DNA from: Strongylocentrotus purpuratus
Lineage: Eukaryota; Echinodermata; Echinoidea; Camarodonta; Strongylocentrotidae
Length of the DNA stretch: 64,000 bases
Assembly (NCBI RefSeq): GCF_000002235.5
Contig: NW_022145615.1
Location: 17,967,012 to 18,031,011, forward strand
Direction: 5' to 3'
Made by a program: the position numbers and the translations under genes
Notes under the pieces: generated by a model
The model's input: the letters and a program-made list of their open reading frames with translations, nothing else
Database searches by the model: none
Told to the model about the DNA's origin: nothing
Part shown: piece by piece, positions 1-12,500 of the stretch
Position numbering within the stretch: position 1 is the stretch's first letter
Layout: each line of letters starts with the position of its first letter

Positions 1-180
1 AAACATGATTTCTTAAATGATTCTAAATCACAATTTTTCCAGTGAAACAATGAACATCTGATGTACATAAAAACGTCCTTATGAGTGATGGTTGCTTTGT
101 GGTTCACATACACAACAAGGACATATAAGGCTTTTTATCAATGGTTGCTTGTTTGTTACCATAGCTTCATGTTATGAGGA

Positions 181-283
181 TTATAATACAAAGGTTTTGA
201 TCCCCATGCAGTCACAGTTACAGCAGATGGAGTCTGGTTCATTGAAGAGGCTAAGTAGAACTTCATAGTCCTTGCAAGCATGT
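181..283 (-). other. Candidate spliced 3' UTR exon of the myosin transcript
   Basis: A strong pyrimidine tract and acceptor TTCAACAG at 284-285 faces a donor-like CAG|GTAGGC at 483-484, 3' of the myosin stop. The stretch has an open frame (DYEVLLSLFNEP, then SICCNCDCMGIKTFVL and TAA), but no upstream exon found here joins it in frame, so I take it as untranslated or chance. Confidence 0.25.
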
Positions 284-536
284 CTGTTGAATGAAAAGAG
301 AAAAGAATGAAAGGAAGCACATTGAAACCTATTTCTGTTAAACATTAAAAAGAGCTTGCATGTACATTGTGGTAAAAGTGGAGTGCATAATCAATTACAT
401 GAAAGTATTGATTGGAAAATGTGAATGAACAAATGCCATCCTTGAAGTTGGGCATACAAACAACAACTTATTCTTACAGCCTACCTGTCAGATATTCAGC
501 AGCTCAGTAGTTCTCCTTCCTCTCTCTGAATTTGTC

Positions 537-587
537 TCAGTTATCAGGGAATTTGACTTCATTTACTTTACTGAAGAAAACATCATC
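537..587 (-). CDS. Myosin exon 31 (last coding exon, residues 1113-1128, stop TGA)
   Basis: After acceptor TTTGTTTCAG the phase-0 frame reads [16 protein letters not shown] then TGA at 539-537. A second AG 17 bases downstream (CTTCAG) would instead give an immediate TAA after exon 30. The 3' UTR follows toward position 1; I see no clear AATAAA before the window edge. Confidence 0.68.
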   Translation of the reverse strand, partial: DDVFFSKVNEVKFPDN

Positions 588-3500
588 CTGAAACAAAAAT
601 AAACAGGTTTATACCTCATTAAAATATCAAAGATCTACTCCATTGATAATTGGTCTTAGTTATAGTGTCAATCACATTCTAACTTTAAAAAGAAACCTAA
701 GGCGCCTTTCATGTAGGCAGTGACTAGGCACCCCCTCCCCACTCAGTTACTAGTAATCATTGATTTACAGAATGACTACCGGTTTCTCTTTTAAAGTCAA
801 GAACAAACATACACATTCTTGCAGTACTATCTCATAAATATGCTTGCACCAAGTTGTACTTGCCATGTCATGGCCTAAGAAAGCCCTAAGTAGTTAAAGT
901 CTATAGCCAAGTTAGTCCCTTCCCTAAAATCAAGTCTAGAGGTCTACATCTTACTTAGATAACCAGCCGACAGCTGGCCTAACCTAGATGTAAACGCAGC
1001 CTGGAATGGAGATTTTACAAGGCCCTAATCGTTAGAGCCCAACTTTTCCATTTTAGTTCAATCTAGCATTAGACCAAAGATTGTCTTTGTTTATGTTATC
1101 TCCCAAAATGAGCTTCGTGAAAGGGAAAAAGTAAAATGAAAATTTACTGCACTATACTGTACTGCAGTTTGTAGGTCTCTAAGTCTTATATGGTCCATAA
1201 TTGTTAGTGGTAGGTTTGAATTTTCTTCTGACCCAAATTTGAAAGTAATTAATCAACTGTTGATTATTTGTGTCTTATTTTCAGATAGTTCCGCCCAGAA
1301 GTCTAGGCCAAGCTGTCACTGTCAGGAGTGACTGGTAGCCATGGCAATCGAGCTGAAAATATTAGCTCATGCCGATTTCAAATGAATAAAAGTTTGAGTG
1401 TAGATTGCACCTACATTCATCAGACAAAACAATTTTAAATCACTTCATAATGTACCTGTAGACACATCTGCAGATTCATAAAATCAGCAGATCTGTTTAA
1501 TAGAAATTGTATAAACATGATTTAGTTTACAAAATTTAGGCGTAATTACAGCTTTACTCACCAGCAGACTTTCCAAGAAAAATGGAGTATCTATTTTTCC
1601 TGTTCAGGAAATAACTGGTGTTTGGCCAACTGGCTTGGAGACGCCTATGTGGGTGCAATCAATAGCACCGACCATATTAACGCCAGGGAAATGGCAGTAA
1701 TTATAAAATTCATGTTGGGTCTGCACTCTGCAGGACTGCCTCTCTTGTTGAAGGAATTGAGATGTATTGCTCCCATCTCCTGGCAATGGCTATTGAGATG
1801 GACTTCACAAGGCCGGACACCGTAGCTTTGGAGAGGCCTTCTTTTTTCATCCCCATGCATCAATTGAAAAGAACCTGAAATAGCAGAAAATCAAGATGAA
1901 AAATATGTTGATATTTGATAAGATATTATAATTTCTCTTTCTCTGTAGTTTACTAACTAATAGTATTATTAGACTAAACTACTGTAACATTATCAACAAA
2001 TGTATGTCAAAAAAAGGAAGCTTCTGTCCATTTCCTTTCAATTTCTATTAGACCTGTCTAGACTAGACTCTTATTGATGAAATTTAGATCTAGGTCTAGT
2101 AATATTGTTTAAAAAAAATGTTTTTTCTTGGGGGGGGGGGGGGTGGTTCTGAAAATCATCATCGTCCTGTAGAAAATTATTGCACCAACAGCCACAACTA
2201 CTAGCACTGCAGCTCAGGCAAAGGTGATACCAGACCGAAATTTCTGTCTCTTCGTTCGTTAGCCTCTGATTTGGGTAGGGTCGGCTCCTGAAAGAGAGGA
2301 GCCGATGTTATGTTTAAAAACAGGTTCATTGAAACTAACATGCAATTGAAATTAACATGCCACTTAGAAATGCACTGCAGCTGTTAAGGCACAGTTCATT
2401 GTTATTCATATTAGATGCATACACACAATGAATGTATGCAAGGTCCTCTGTTCACTACATTATACATGTAAAAGCACATGGATATTGAGTCTGGATTAAA
2501 CTACCAAAGCAACCACACGTGTTTCTGAAGGCTCCATTTTGTTTGTCTCTATACTTGCATTTATTTAGCTTAATAGTTATTACTTTCCAACCCACAACAC
2601 AACAGCCGACACTACCCAAATCAGAGGCTAACGAACGAAAGAGACTGTATGCTAGTCCACTTTTAGGCAACAGCGTCTCAAAAATCCACTATAAAAGTAG
2701 TTTCTACGTCTAGCAATGATAGTGTTAAGGTGGTGTTAAGGTGGTATATGCGTACGAAAGTACAATAGTGCCAAGAAAAAAATTACCCGGTAAGAAATAG
2801 CTCAATCTCAGGAAACGAAAATGTTAACCGACAATTATTTGCACGTATGGGACTGGTCTGCGAACACCATGAAACTTTACCAAGTTTCCCCAAAATGTAT
2901 TCAGTTAAAAGCATTTTAGATTATCACCAGTACAGCAACATGAAAGTAACACAAATACTTTATTAGCTGGTGTAACTTTCATGAGCGCTTATCCATACAA
3001 AAGAGTGTAAATTGTTATCAAATATAGAAATTCAAATGCAAAACTTACCGTTCACTCTCCGCGGACACTCGATTTCACTAAAACGTGACGTCACGCGAAG
3101 TTAGGCCGAACTATGACGTATTTAAACCTGCCCTCTGAGCGGCCTAAAGTTAGGCCGAACTATGACGTATTTAAGCCTGGCTTATCTTTAGGCCACCTTC
3201 GAGAATAGCAAAAAAGATAGTCCATGGTTTAAACCAGGTTTAGGCCACTGATTTAACTTAGGCCGCTTTCGAGAATACCACCCTATGAATACAATAACTG
3301 TGACAAATGTCAAGATAAGACGGAAATTTGCTCTATTATTGAAAAAACAGGCACTCGGGCAGTAAAGTGATTTATAGTGAAGCACAATGTGAAAACATTG
3401 CTATTAAAGAGCACTACGTTGATATAGACTAACAGGGTGAAATGTTTACAAGTTAATTTTGGATAATGTAAACATGCACAGCCTTTTGCGCTGGGGGGAA

Positions 3501-6500
3501 GCCATTGGAAAGGCTCATTAATGTAATTGATTCCTTAAGGGTATATCAATTAACAATGTGGAAATGACACTAGACTACTGCCTTGTTATGTTATCAGTCG
3601 TCTCATTATGTCTTTGGCACTCATTCACAAATCTGTCTCCTTCCTACCCCCACTGTATTACTATGCGATTCTAAAATTCAATTATACATATCAAACCATT
3701 TAATGTACAGTATGTCCTTGATTTTCTTTTTACTCTCAAAGATAACACTTTCTCCTTTCTCAAAACTACCCAGCAGCCTCTCACAGCTCTCAGAAAAACA
3801 GTTTTATCACTGAGATAGCTACCCTGTTTATTAAAAATAAATAAATAAATAAAAATAAAAAGCAGAAAGAAGCACTCTGAATAGTTCTGAGTGTTCAAAT
3901 GAGAGAATAACCTGAAGTATAATGAATAAGGAATATTGTATCTGATCCCTCTTCCTAACCTGGGGCAATATGTAATTATCCAAGGTATACATTAGCTCAC
4001 ATGCAATGTATGGTAATGTGTATGACTGTATTCAATTTTGCATTGTACATAACCATTTGTATTATTCTTTTTAAAAATTTAAGTTACTTGAGGGGGGTGG
4101 TGGGCAGAATGTTTGAAAATCGTCACAGTCCATGATCCCTGGATACTTAATTTTCTATTTCATAGAATCTCAAAGGAGGGAGGAGGAGGCTATCTTTCTA
4201 CCCCTAAGGTGGATCCACCCATGGGTGTGGTCATGGTTGCCATGGTGATATTTCAATGAGATAAGAAAGTCTTACCTCTGGGAGTTGGGGTTTATTACCG
4301 GAATCCTGGTCACCGGTGACACTCAAGTAAGATGCGGCACTAACAGGCCTCTGGGTCGACGCCTTGACGCCCCTGGGGGGTTTAGAGGGGGTCGACGCTA
4401 CCACGCTGGTGGGTCTAGCTCCTGATGTCAGGCGACGCCCCAAGGAAGAGGAGGGCTGCTTCTTCTGAGAGGGTTGAGGGTCAGGGGTCATATACGCCGC
4501 CGAATCGGTGGGTGACGGGATGTGACGCGACTGTGGAGGGGTTAAAGGTCGTATGAGGTGGAATGGAGGTGGTGCACATGATGAAAGGTGACATTCACAA
4601 ATGGACCACGAGTGATAGGAAAATGAGCAAATTAAAAGAGCATGAAATGATTTTTAAATCATTTGTTAGTATTTCAATTTTTTTTTTTAAACGTGCAAGC
4701 TGAAAGCATTAAAACTTTAGTAGCAGAAGCCATATACACATCATACACGCCATTGAATTCCCATTCATAAGAATCAATATTTCACTAATTTCATTAAGTT
4801 CTTTTGGCATATGAAGTCATAAAGAAGCACTTATTATATCTAAAAATAATAATTCCTGCAATATAAAAACAAACAAAAAACCAGGAAATGCAACACCTCA
4901 ATGCAAGCACAAACTGATATCCACTTCAAACAATCTATAGTACTTTGGATTCGATTAATGCTGTTTTAGATCACGATATATGCAATAATGAGTCATCAAT
5001 GGATATGATCCCAATATTCGTTTTCAAAATAGTCATGAGGAAAAATAGCCACTTTATCCATGAAACCCAATTTCCTGTTTACCCAAGCTCATCATTTGTA
5101 GTTGAATCTATTCTTGAAGATTAGAATTACTCTTTTTCCTGAAAGGCGTCAACACTGGTCATATGAAGTAAACAAACTACGGTATGATGCAACAAACTTA
5201 TAGCAGACAGAGCTTTCCTTCTTATGGAAAGACACATGGAGGCTACCTGAAGTTGTGATGTTGCACTTTTCCTGGTACACTGTCAGATATCTGATACAAA
5301 TCTGTAGCTGTTTCTTTTGCAGAGTGAAACATTTGAGCAGTGTGTATGACCTAGTGGACATCAGGACAGGTTTCTTAACTCAATGACTACTGTATTCTTT
5401 TATTCCCATCGGCTTAATACAGGGACCATCCTGTTCCAGTATGTGATAGGTTAACTCTTTTACCACAGACTTTTATTGTTACCCTAAGCTTAAAGGTAAT
5501 ACAAAGCTTGGTATGGGGTCATGAATTTGGTTCAAATCAACATATTGGAAGCATATGCGATTTTACAATATCAATGATCGTTGTCGCGGTTGAAATCGAG
5601 TCTAAAGTGATAAAATTGTAAATAATATATTCTTCATGTTGTATAGCTCCCTCTTAAGACTGATATTACTTTAGCTTTAAAACAATGTTTCTTGACTACA
5701 ATCGACCGATTTGCTATTTCCGTCTGGAAATTAAAATATCAGAACTGCATATTCTGATAATTTCATGGTTGCAGCTACCATGGAATAGCCTTAGGCGCTA
5801 TTTGAAATATTTGAAATTTACCGGGAGCACCAGTAATGTTTTGATTATTCAATTTCTCGAAAGCAGAAGTGTTTTAGGGGCTAAATTTTCTAGGGCTTAT
5901 AATAAATTCACAGGGGCATCCAAATATATCAAAATTTTATAGAAACTAGATGGAATTCGACTGCGCGCAGTCGAAAATGATGCCTCCGTTATAGAGCAAT
6001 TTTACAAACCAAAACAGAAAAAAAAAATTGAATTCACGTTCAATGGTAATCCATTGACAGGTTCTCAGAATATTGTGATTACAAGCAATTTCTCATATAC
6101 ATATATGACCCTTTGATCTTTGACCTCATGACCATAAAATCTACTCAGTTCATTGGCTCTGCAAGATGTTCTGAGTTAAATAGTAATCCCTCTGTCAGTT
6201 CTAATGAGAATGCGTTCACAAGCTATTTTTGCAGACATAATGGGCCCATGACCTTTGACCTTTGACCTTATGAACCAAGAATCTACTCAGTTCATTGGCT
6301 CTGCAAGTAACAAACATGACCTAATTTTGGCATGAATCCATCAATCGGTTCTTGAGATAACGCGATCACAAGCTGTTTTTGCATTCATAATGTGCGCTGT
6401 GGCCTTTGACCTTTGACCTACGCATACCTGCCAACCTGAGACAAGAGAAATTAGGAATAAATTTTTCTGGATGGACTACGAGGTCGCGAACCACCAAAGG

Positions 6501-9500
6501 ATTGGGGTAGTAGCCCGTAGATTTGGGGGGTACACAGGACTTTAGGGTCTATTTTTTTTTCCATGTCGCTGTGTATATTTTCTATGAGCGCGAGCGCGGA
6601 TGTCGGCGTGATCTGGTTATCAGTGCTGTGTTATGCTTTAGTCTTATACATACATACATACATATTGGTATTTATTGAGCACCTTTACATGAACATGCTC
6701 AAGGCGCTTTACATTTCAAAATAGAAACATAATACTTATATACTCTCCAAGTGCATTACACTCTAAAAAAAAAAAAAAATAAAAAATAAAAAAAAATAAA
6801 TAAAAAAAATAAAAAAATAAATTAAATTTAAAAAAATCGGAGTTTTGAGGCATGCATTCGGAATTCGGAGTTGGTATGAAAAATGCGGAGGAACTCCGCC
6901 TAAATTGGGGTGGTTGGCAGGTATGCCTACGTGCTCCAAAATCTAATCAGATTGTCTTCCTATGGTGATACACACTATCATTAAGTTTGAAGTTTTTACA
7001 TCTCCAGTGGTTCTTGAGATATCATGATAACAATCTCAATGTATGGAATTTCATAAGTTGACCTCTGTGACCCTTGACCTTTGACCTACGTGCTCCAAAA
7101 TCTAATCAGATTGTTTTCCTATAGTGATACACACTATCACTAAGTTTGAAGTTTAAATCTCCAGTGGTTCTTGAGATATCATGATAACAATCTCAATGTA
7201 TGGAATTTCATAAGTTGACCTCTGTGACCCTTGACCTTTGACATACGTGCTCCAAAATCTAATCAGATCGTCTTCCTATGGTGATACATACTATCCTTAA
7301 GTTTGAAGTTTAAATCTCAAATGGTTCTTGAGATATCGCGCTAACAAACTCAATACAAGGAATTTCATAAGTTGACCTCTGTGACCTGTGACCTTTGACC
7401 TACGTACTCCAAAATCTAATCAGATCGTCTTCCTATGGTGATAAATACTATTCCCGAGTCTTAAGTTTAAATCTTAAATGGTTCTTGAGATATTGTGATA
7501 ACGGTCAAACGGGACGGACGTACGGACGGACGTACGGACGGACGGACGTACGGACGGACGGACGGACGGACGTACGGACGGACAACCCGAAAACATGATG
7601 CCTCCGGCACCACCTTCGGTGGCGGAGGCATAAAAATTCCTATCCATCCAATTTTCAAAATTTCCCAAAACTTTGCAATACCTGTAACCCTACCACTACT
7701 GAATTCTTCTATCCCCATACACTTAATACAGGGTTCACCCGGTTACCAGAGGCAAGGGGTTAACTACTTACCGGCATAGAGGATGTGGAAGACGTGGAGC
7801 TTCTCTTATAATCATCCCTATCAACCAGATCAGAATAGTCACACTCTCCTTCCTCCTGGTATGAGACAGGTCAAAGGTCAAGGGTCAAGTGGGGTCAAGT
7901 CAAAGAAATGAAATTTCATGTAACATCCTTTGAAAGAAATATTATTAGACATGATTGACGACTATGATTTTGATAAATTGATGGATATGATAACAAAAAT
8001 GCCATTATGACCGGTGAACAGATAATAGTTGTATTAATATTCACATTACTTACGTAATGTTAACAACTAAATTTGTCATACCCTTACCAAGTTTTGTCAT
8101 TTTTAAAGGATGTGAAAAATAGATTTGTCCCCATCTATATTTCTTAAAGAGAAGGTTGAGTTCTGGGAAGAGGTTAAAAATAATTTGTGAGCATTATCAT
8201 TCTTATTATGCAAGTGTGGAAGAACATCAGATAAGACATGTTTCCTGAAAAGCATGGCTCTTCAAATGCCTTCATATTCCAAATATGTCATGTAACATCG
8301 TAAAACTCAGGGGGGGGGGGTAGGATTTTTACGCCACATGTTCGTGTAGTCCCATATACATCTTTCTGTGTACAGTGTTTGTAACTTTACCAAGACTTGG
8401 CCAAATTTCTTATCATTTTGATGATTCCAGAACCTTGCAATACACACAAATTCTTATATGCTAGATGATCAACCTTTTCTGGTCGATTCCACACCATTTC
8501 TTTCACAATGCAATCGCATGACCAGAACTCAACTTCATCTTTAAGAGTGGGACATATTAAAGCTTACATCTAAAAAGTATTCAATAAAAGCCCTAATTCA
8601 ACCAGCCCACCTTTCATTTGTGAGTTACAAACAAAATAAATAATAATAATACAAGGAGTATGAATAAATTAGTTGTTAACTGTACATTTAAATCTGACAG
8701 ACAGACTTTGGTGGTCCATAAATGCAATAAGATAAATAGAGGAATATTCTTACCTGGCCACAAGCTTCAATCAAGGTATCTCCAAACGGTGAGATTGGAT
8801 TCTGTAGAGATTAACAAAAGACCTTTGTTATATAGAATAAGAATGAATGATGCTCTAGCAATAAAATAGCTCTTTTTTTTTTACATGACACAAAGGAGTG
8901 TCATGCCCATCCTTGACAAATGGCTTTGTTTAGGGCTTGGCTCTTATTATAATTATTATGTATTTGGCATCACCTGTACCAGAGAGGCGAACAAGGAACT
9001 GAATCACTGTGACCCTCGGGTCTCTCCTCCCGGTATAACTAATTATGTTTGTGCAGGTGGACTACTACACTGGGGTTTCCCCCTACTCTTATAGTTCTTA
9101 ACGTGGAAAGGTGGTGACTCTCCTCTACACAGGGCCTCCATTTAATGTCCTATCTGAAGGACAGAGTTTTTTTCCCCCTTAACATAGTCTGCGTCTATGA
9201 AACAGGGGAGGGGCACCTCAATACACAACGTAGGCTTTAGTTCTCTGCCTGGGTTGGATTCGTACCCACGATCATTGGTTCGACAGGCAGTCGCTTTACC
9301 GACTGAGCCAACTCGCCTCCTATCCACCATTCTGCCTATCTGTCTATCTATCTGTTTATCCGTCTGTTTCTCTCCATCTCTCTGGCATTCATCTACCATC
9401 TTACCTTCTTTAGAGAGTGGAACCTGATGAGATCATTCAGAGTCTTGTGAACTTGAGGCTCCCCTACGACCACATACTTTCCATTGTGAAGCTGATCTAT

Positions 9501-12500
9501 CATGAAGTGCTTGCATCGATCCTCTCCCCTGCACATAAAAAACCCAGATAAATACATTGTAAGAACTGCCATATTGTGAAAAGTACAAGACACTTACTTG
9601 CATATTGAATAAGGCTTACCCTTTCGATAAAACTAAGACGATACTTTTTCTACATATCAGTATTTGGCAATATGCAGCATAAGAGATGAAAGACAACTGT
9701 GACCCCCTCTAGTCCATCGCTACATGATTGGGATGAGAAGGTGTGCAACTACAATAGTAGGATTTCCAGTTATGTCTCATATCAAAACAAAATTACATCG
9801 AAAATTCCTACATAGATGCTTGAATTAGGTTTACAATTTACAATAAATCAAAGACGATACTTTTTATTTACTGATTATTTGACAATATGCAGTGCATATG
9901 AGATGAAAAGACACCTATGAACTCGTCCAGTCCACAATTATAGGTTTGGAATGTGAATGTGTACAACTACAATAATAGGATTTCATGCTAATGTCTCAAA
10001 TCAAAACTTACATCAAAAATTCCTACATAGATGCGATTCTCTTGACTATGCCGTGCAGGAATTTTAACTTACCTGAGTGAAAGTGAATATCCAAATCGAC
10101 TTTCACTAACCCTGATGAGATAGGCTCCTACTGGCTTGGTTTGTAGCAGCTCCTCTGCTTGTCTGAAAGAAGAAAGAAAAAACAATGAGAAGTTTTGATA
10201 GGTCACTGATGACAAAATCCATGTCAAATATAGAACAAAAAACTATTATTGTTGTACATGTACTTGAATGTTCCCCTTAGGTTGTTAACATTCTATGGAG
10301 AAGTATTCTTTAATCAAATTTTCGCTAAAAACTATATAAACATGCACATGTGTACGTCTTTTTGTTTGACAAGATTCTCTTACCCTTCACTCTGCAAGAA
10401 CTCTGCAAGAACTCCATTGGATGTAGCATAATTATTCTATATCCATAATTGTTAACAAATTTATAAATTTCCATATCCTCTAAAGAATATACATGTATAA
10501 GTTTCAAGTTTCAAGTTTAATTATCTTTCTTTCATAACACATTACAAATATGGCATGAATATAAAAGAGTGAACAGAATATGGTGTTACAATAGAAAGAT
10601 GAGGTGACCTTGGTTGAAAGCAAGGCTTGTGGATTTAAGGTCCCTCATGAGTAGTTTATGAGTATGTTTATGTTTATGAGTATGCACCATATACATAATT
10701 GTTTAACATAGGTTCTGACACAACCCCCTTAATTAAATAGATTTGATCATTTATCATGAAAATCATGAAAATGGATATTTATGAAAATTTCAGCATAAAG
10801 AAAGAGAGAGCTTGAAAGTGTAATCACAGATTTGTGATGGATTGACTACAAGGTAAAACATTCATAACTCTCCCATTTCCTATTGGGTTTTCCTCAAACT
10901 TTCATTGACTTGTTTCTCTCTGTTTCCTGTTGTTCATTAAAACTAACTCGATAGGAGGGAGAACTGTCCCCTTGAAGGGGGTGTAGCATGGCAAATACGG
11001 GTTAACGCCATCTACAACTTCTTTTGGACCACTGCATGTAAACGGATGGACTTGATGAATGGTCAGTGCGTGCTAGACTTTCGCAAAACAGACCAACGAT
11101 CTCCTAACGCTTCGGTTTTGCGTATGTTGCACGCATGTGCATACTGCGGTCACGTCATCCGTAGTTGTATTATACAGAGTCAGGCCACGGGAAAGACGTA
11201 TAGTCTTGTCATGTTACAACCACTTTAACACCATGATATGAGCAAGAAGATGCTTACCTGCGGGTAATTATTCCATGGAACCAGGGTAGAAGGTGCCCCC
11301 ATCTTTCTTGAGCTTCGTCGACTGTGTCTCCTTAAACCACATAATGGAAGCACCCTTAGTCCCAATCCGTCCAAACTTACTATTAGAATGCTTTACAAAC
11401 TCATCCTCGATCACGTCATCATCTTCATCATCGTCGTCATCCTCATCCTCATCGTCCTCTTCGGGGGTGCAGCCTGTCAAAAAGATGAAGGATTGTCATG
11501 GCTGCTTATCACATCTTAAAATGAAATATTATTTTCCCCCCACACCCTTTTTCACTTGGAAATCCAGCCATCCACTTTGATACTGTATTCTCATTTCGTC
11601 CTCGAGTGGTTTATGTACTTGACTTGAAATTCAAAGGTCGTGGGTCCGATCCCCGACAAAGCACTTACATGTATGTCCTTTGGCAAAGCATTAACCTACA
11701 TTTGCCACTCCATACCCATGAGAGAAATGGGAATCTGGTAGATGACAAAAGCCTTTGTGTTAGTAATTGCCATACCCCCTCACGATTACCATATGGTAGG
11801 AATACTCCCCAGGGAGTGAAGAAACTGAAGATGGTGCACATTGTCATGAATGAATCCGATGACTGGGGTAATATCTACCATATAAAAAGCCCTTAGAGGC
11901 GGTATATTAAGCGCTATATAAATCCAGATTGTTATTATTATTCTTCCAATCCTCTTATCGCTGTGTTGCATCTAATTTATTACTACTAAAAACTATCTAC
12001 CTCTCAATTGCTGATTTTGAACCATTACCTTCTCTACCACAATTATTGGTTCAGGTTCTTGTATGATTGGAGCATTGGCATCAAACATCACCACACCTGT
12101 AGAATTATGCAGCTTCTCAACAAACTCTGGAAGATACAGACATAATATAATTTATCAGCTGATTAGTTTCTTATCCCAAACTTGCTGGGGATTATCCCTT
12201 GATTGGCCTTGGGACTTTGCCAGTCTCCCCACATATACTCAATCATCATGTTCAGTGTGTATGGTTCTTTATTGCATTCTTTTGTTTCTGTTGTAATATT
12301 TCAAAAAGAAATAATGTAAAAAAAAAGAAAATGTAGAAAAAAATTGAAATAAAGTAATTGAAATGAAAATAGAGAATAGAGATACATGGTCTCACTCTTA
12401 AGTAATAACTTTTCTCTCTGTCTAATTGCATGTTTCCTATCAACTATTCATTAAAATTCTAGGAAGTATTTGGCAGGGTCATATAAGACTTTGTGAACCA

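Larger units (their letters stand above)
588..4275 (-). other. Last myosin intron (intron 30)
   Basis: Holds the Harbinger fragment, two TIR elements (2,243-2,647 and about 2,740-3,284), a poly-G run near 2,131 and AT-rich sequence at 3,300-4,230. No further coding exon fits here in phase. Confidence 0.6.
6040..7632. repeat. Tandem array of ~155-bp units with DR1 motifs, ending in ACGG minisatellite
   Basis: At least six diverged units, with boundaries near 6,117, 6,250, 6,404, 7,080, 7,237 and 7,390. The best preserved share CTCCAAAATCTAATCAGAT, CTTCCTATGGTGATA and GGTTCTTGAGATAT. Most boundaries carry TGACCTTTGACC. The array ends in (CGGACGGACGTA)-type repeats at 7,508-7,582 and an imperfect hairpin of ATGCCTCCG / CGGAGGCAT at 7,598-7,632. 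Confidence 0.8.

Noticed and set aside
1622-1825. Plus-strand 67-residue frame
   Set aside because: Antisense of the Harbinger transposase fragment.
9240-9320. tRNA-like sequence with A and B boxes
   Set aside because: No pairing acceptor stem or proper anticodon arm; it is the head of a SINE.
11302-11340. Alternative upstream frame leading into WFHG ([14 protein letters not shown])
   Set aside because: It is closed by TAA about 20 codons before SH2 and has no acceptor; the frame through SIMWFKETQ matches the known lead-in of related SH2 proteins better.
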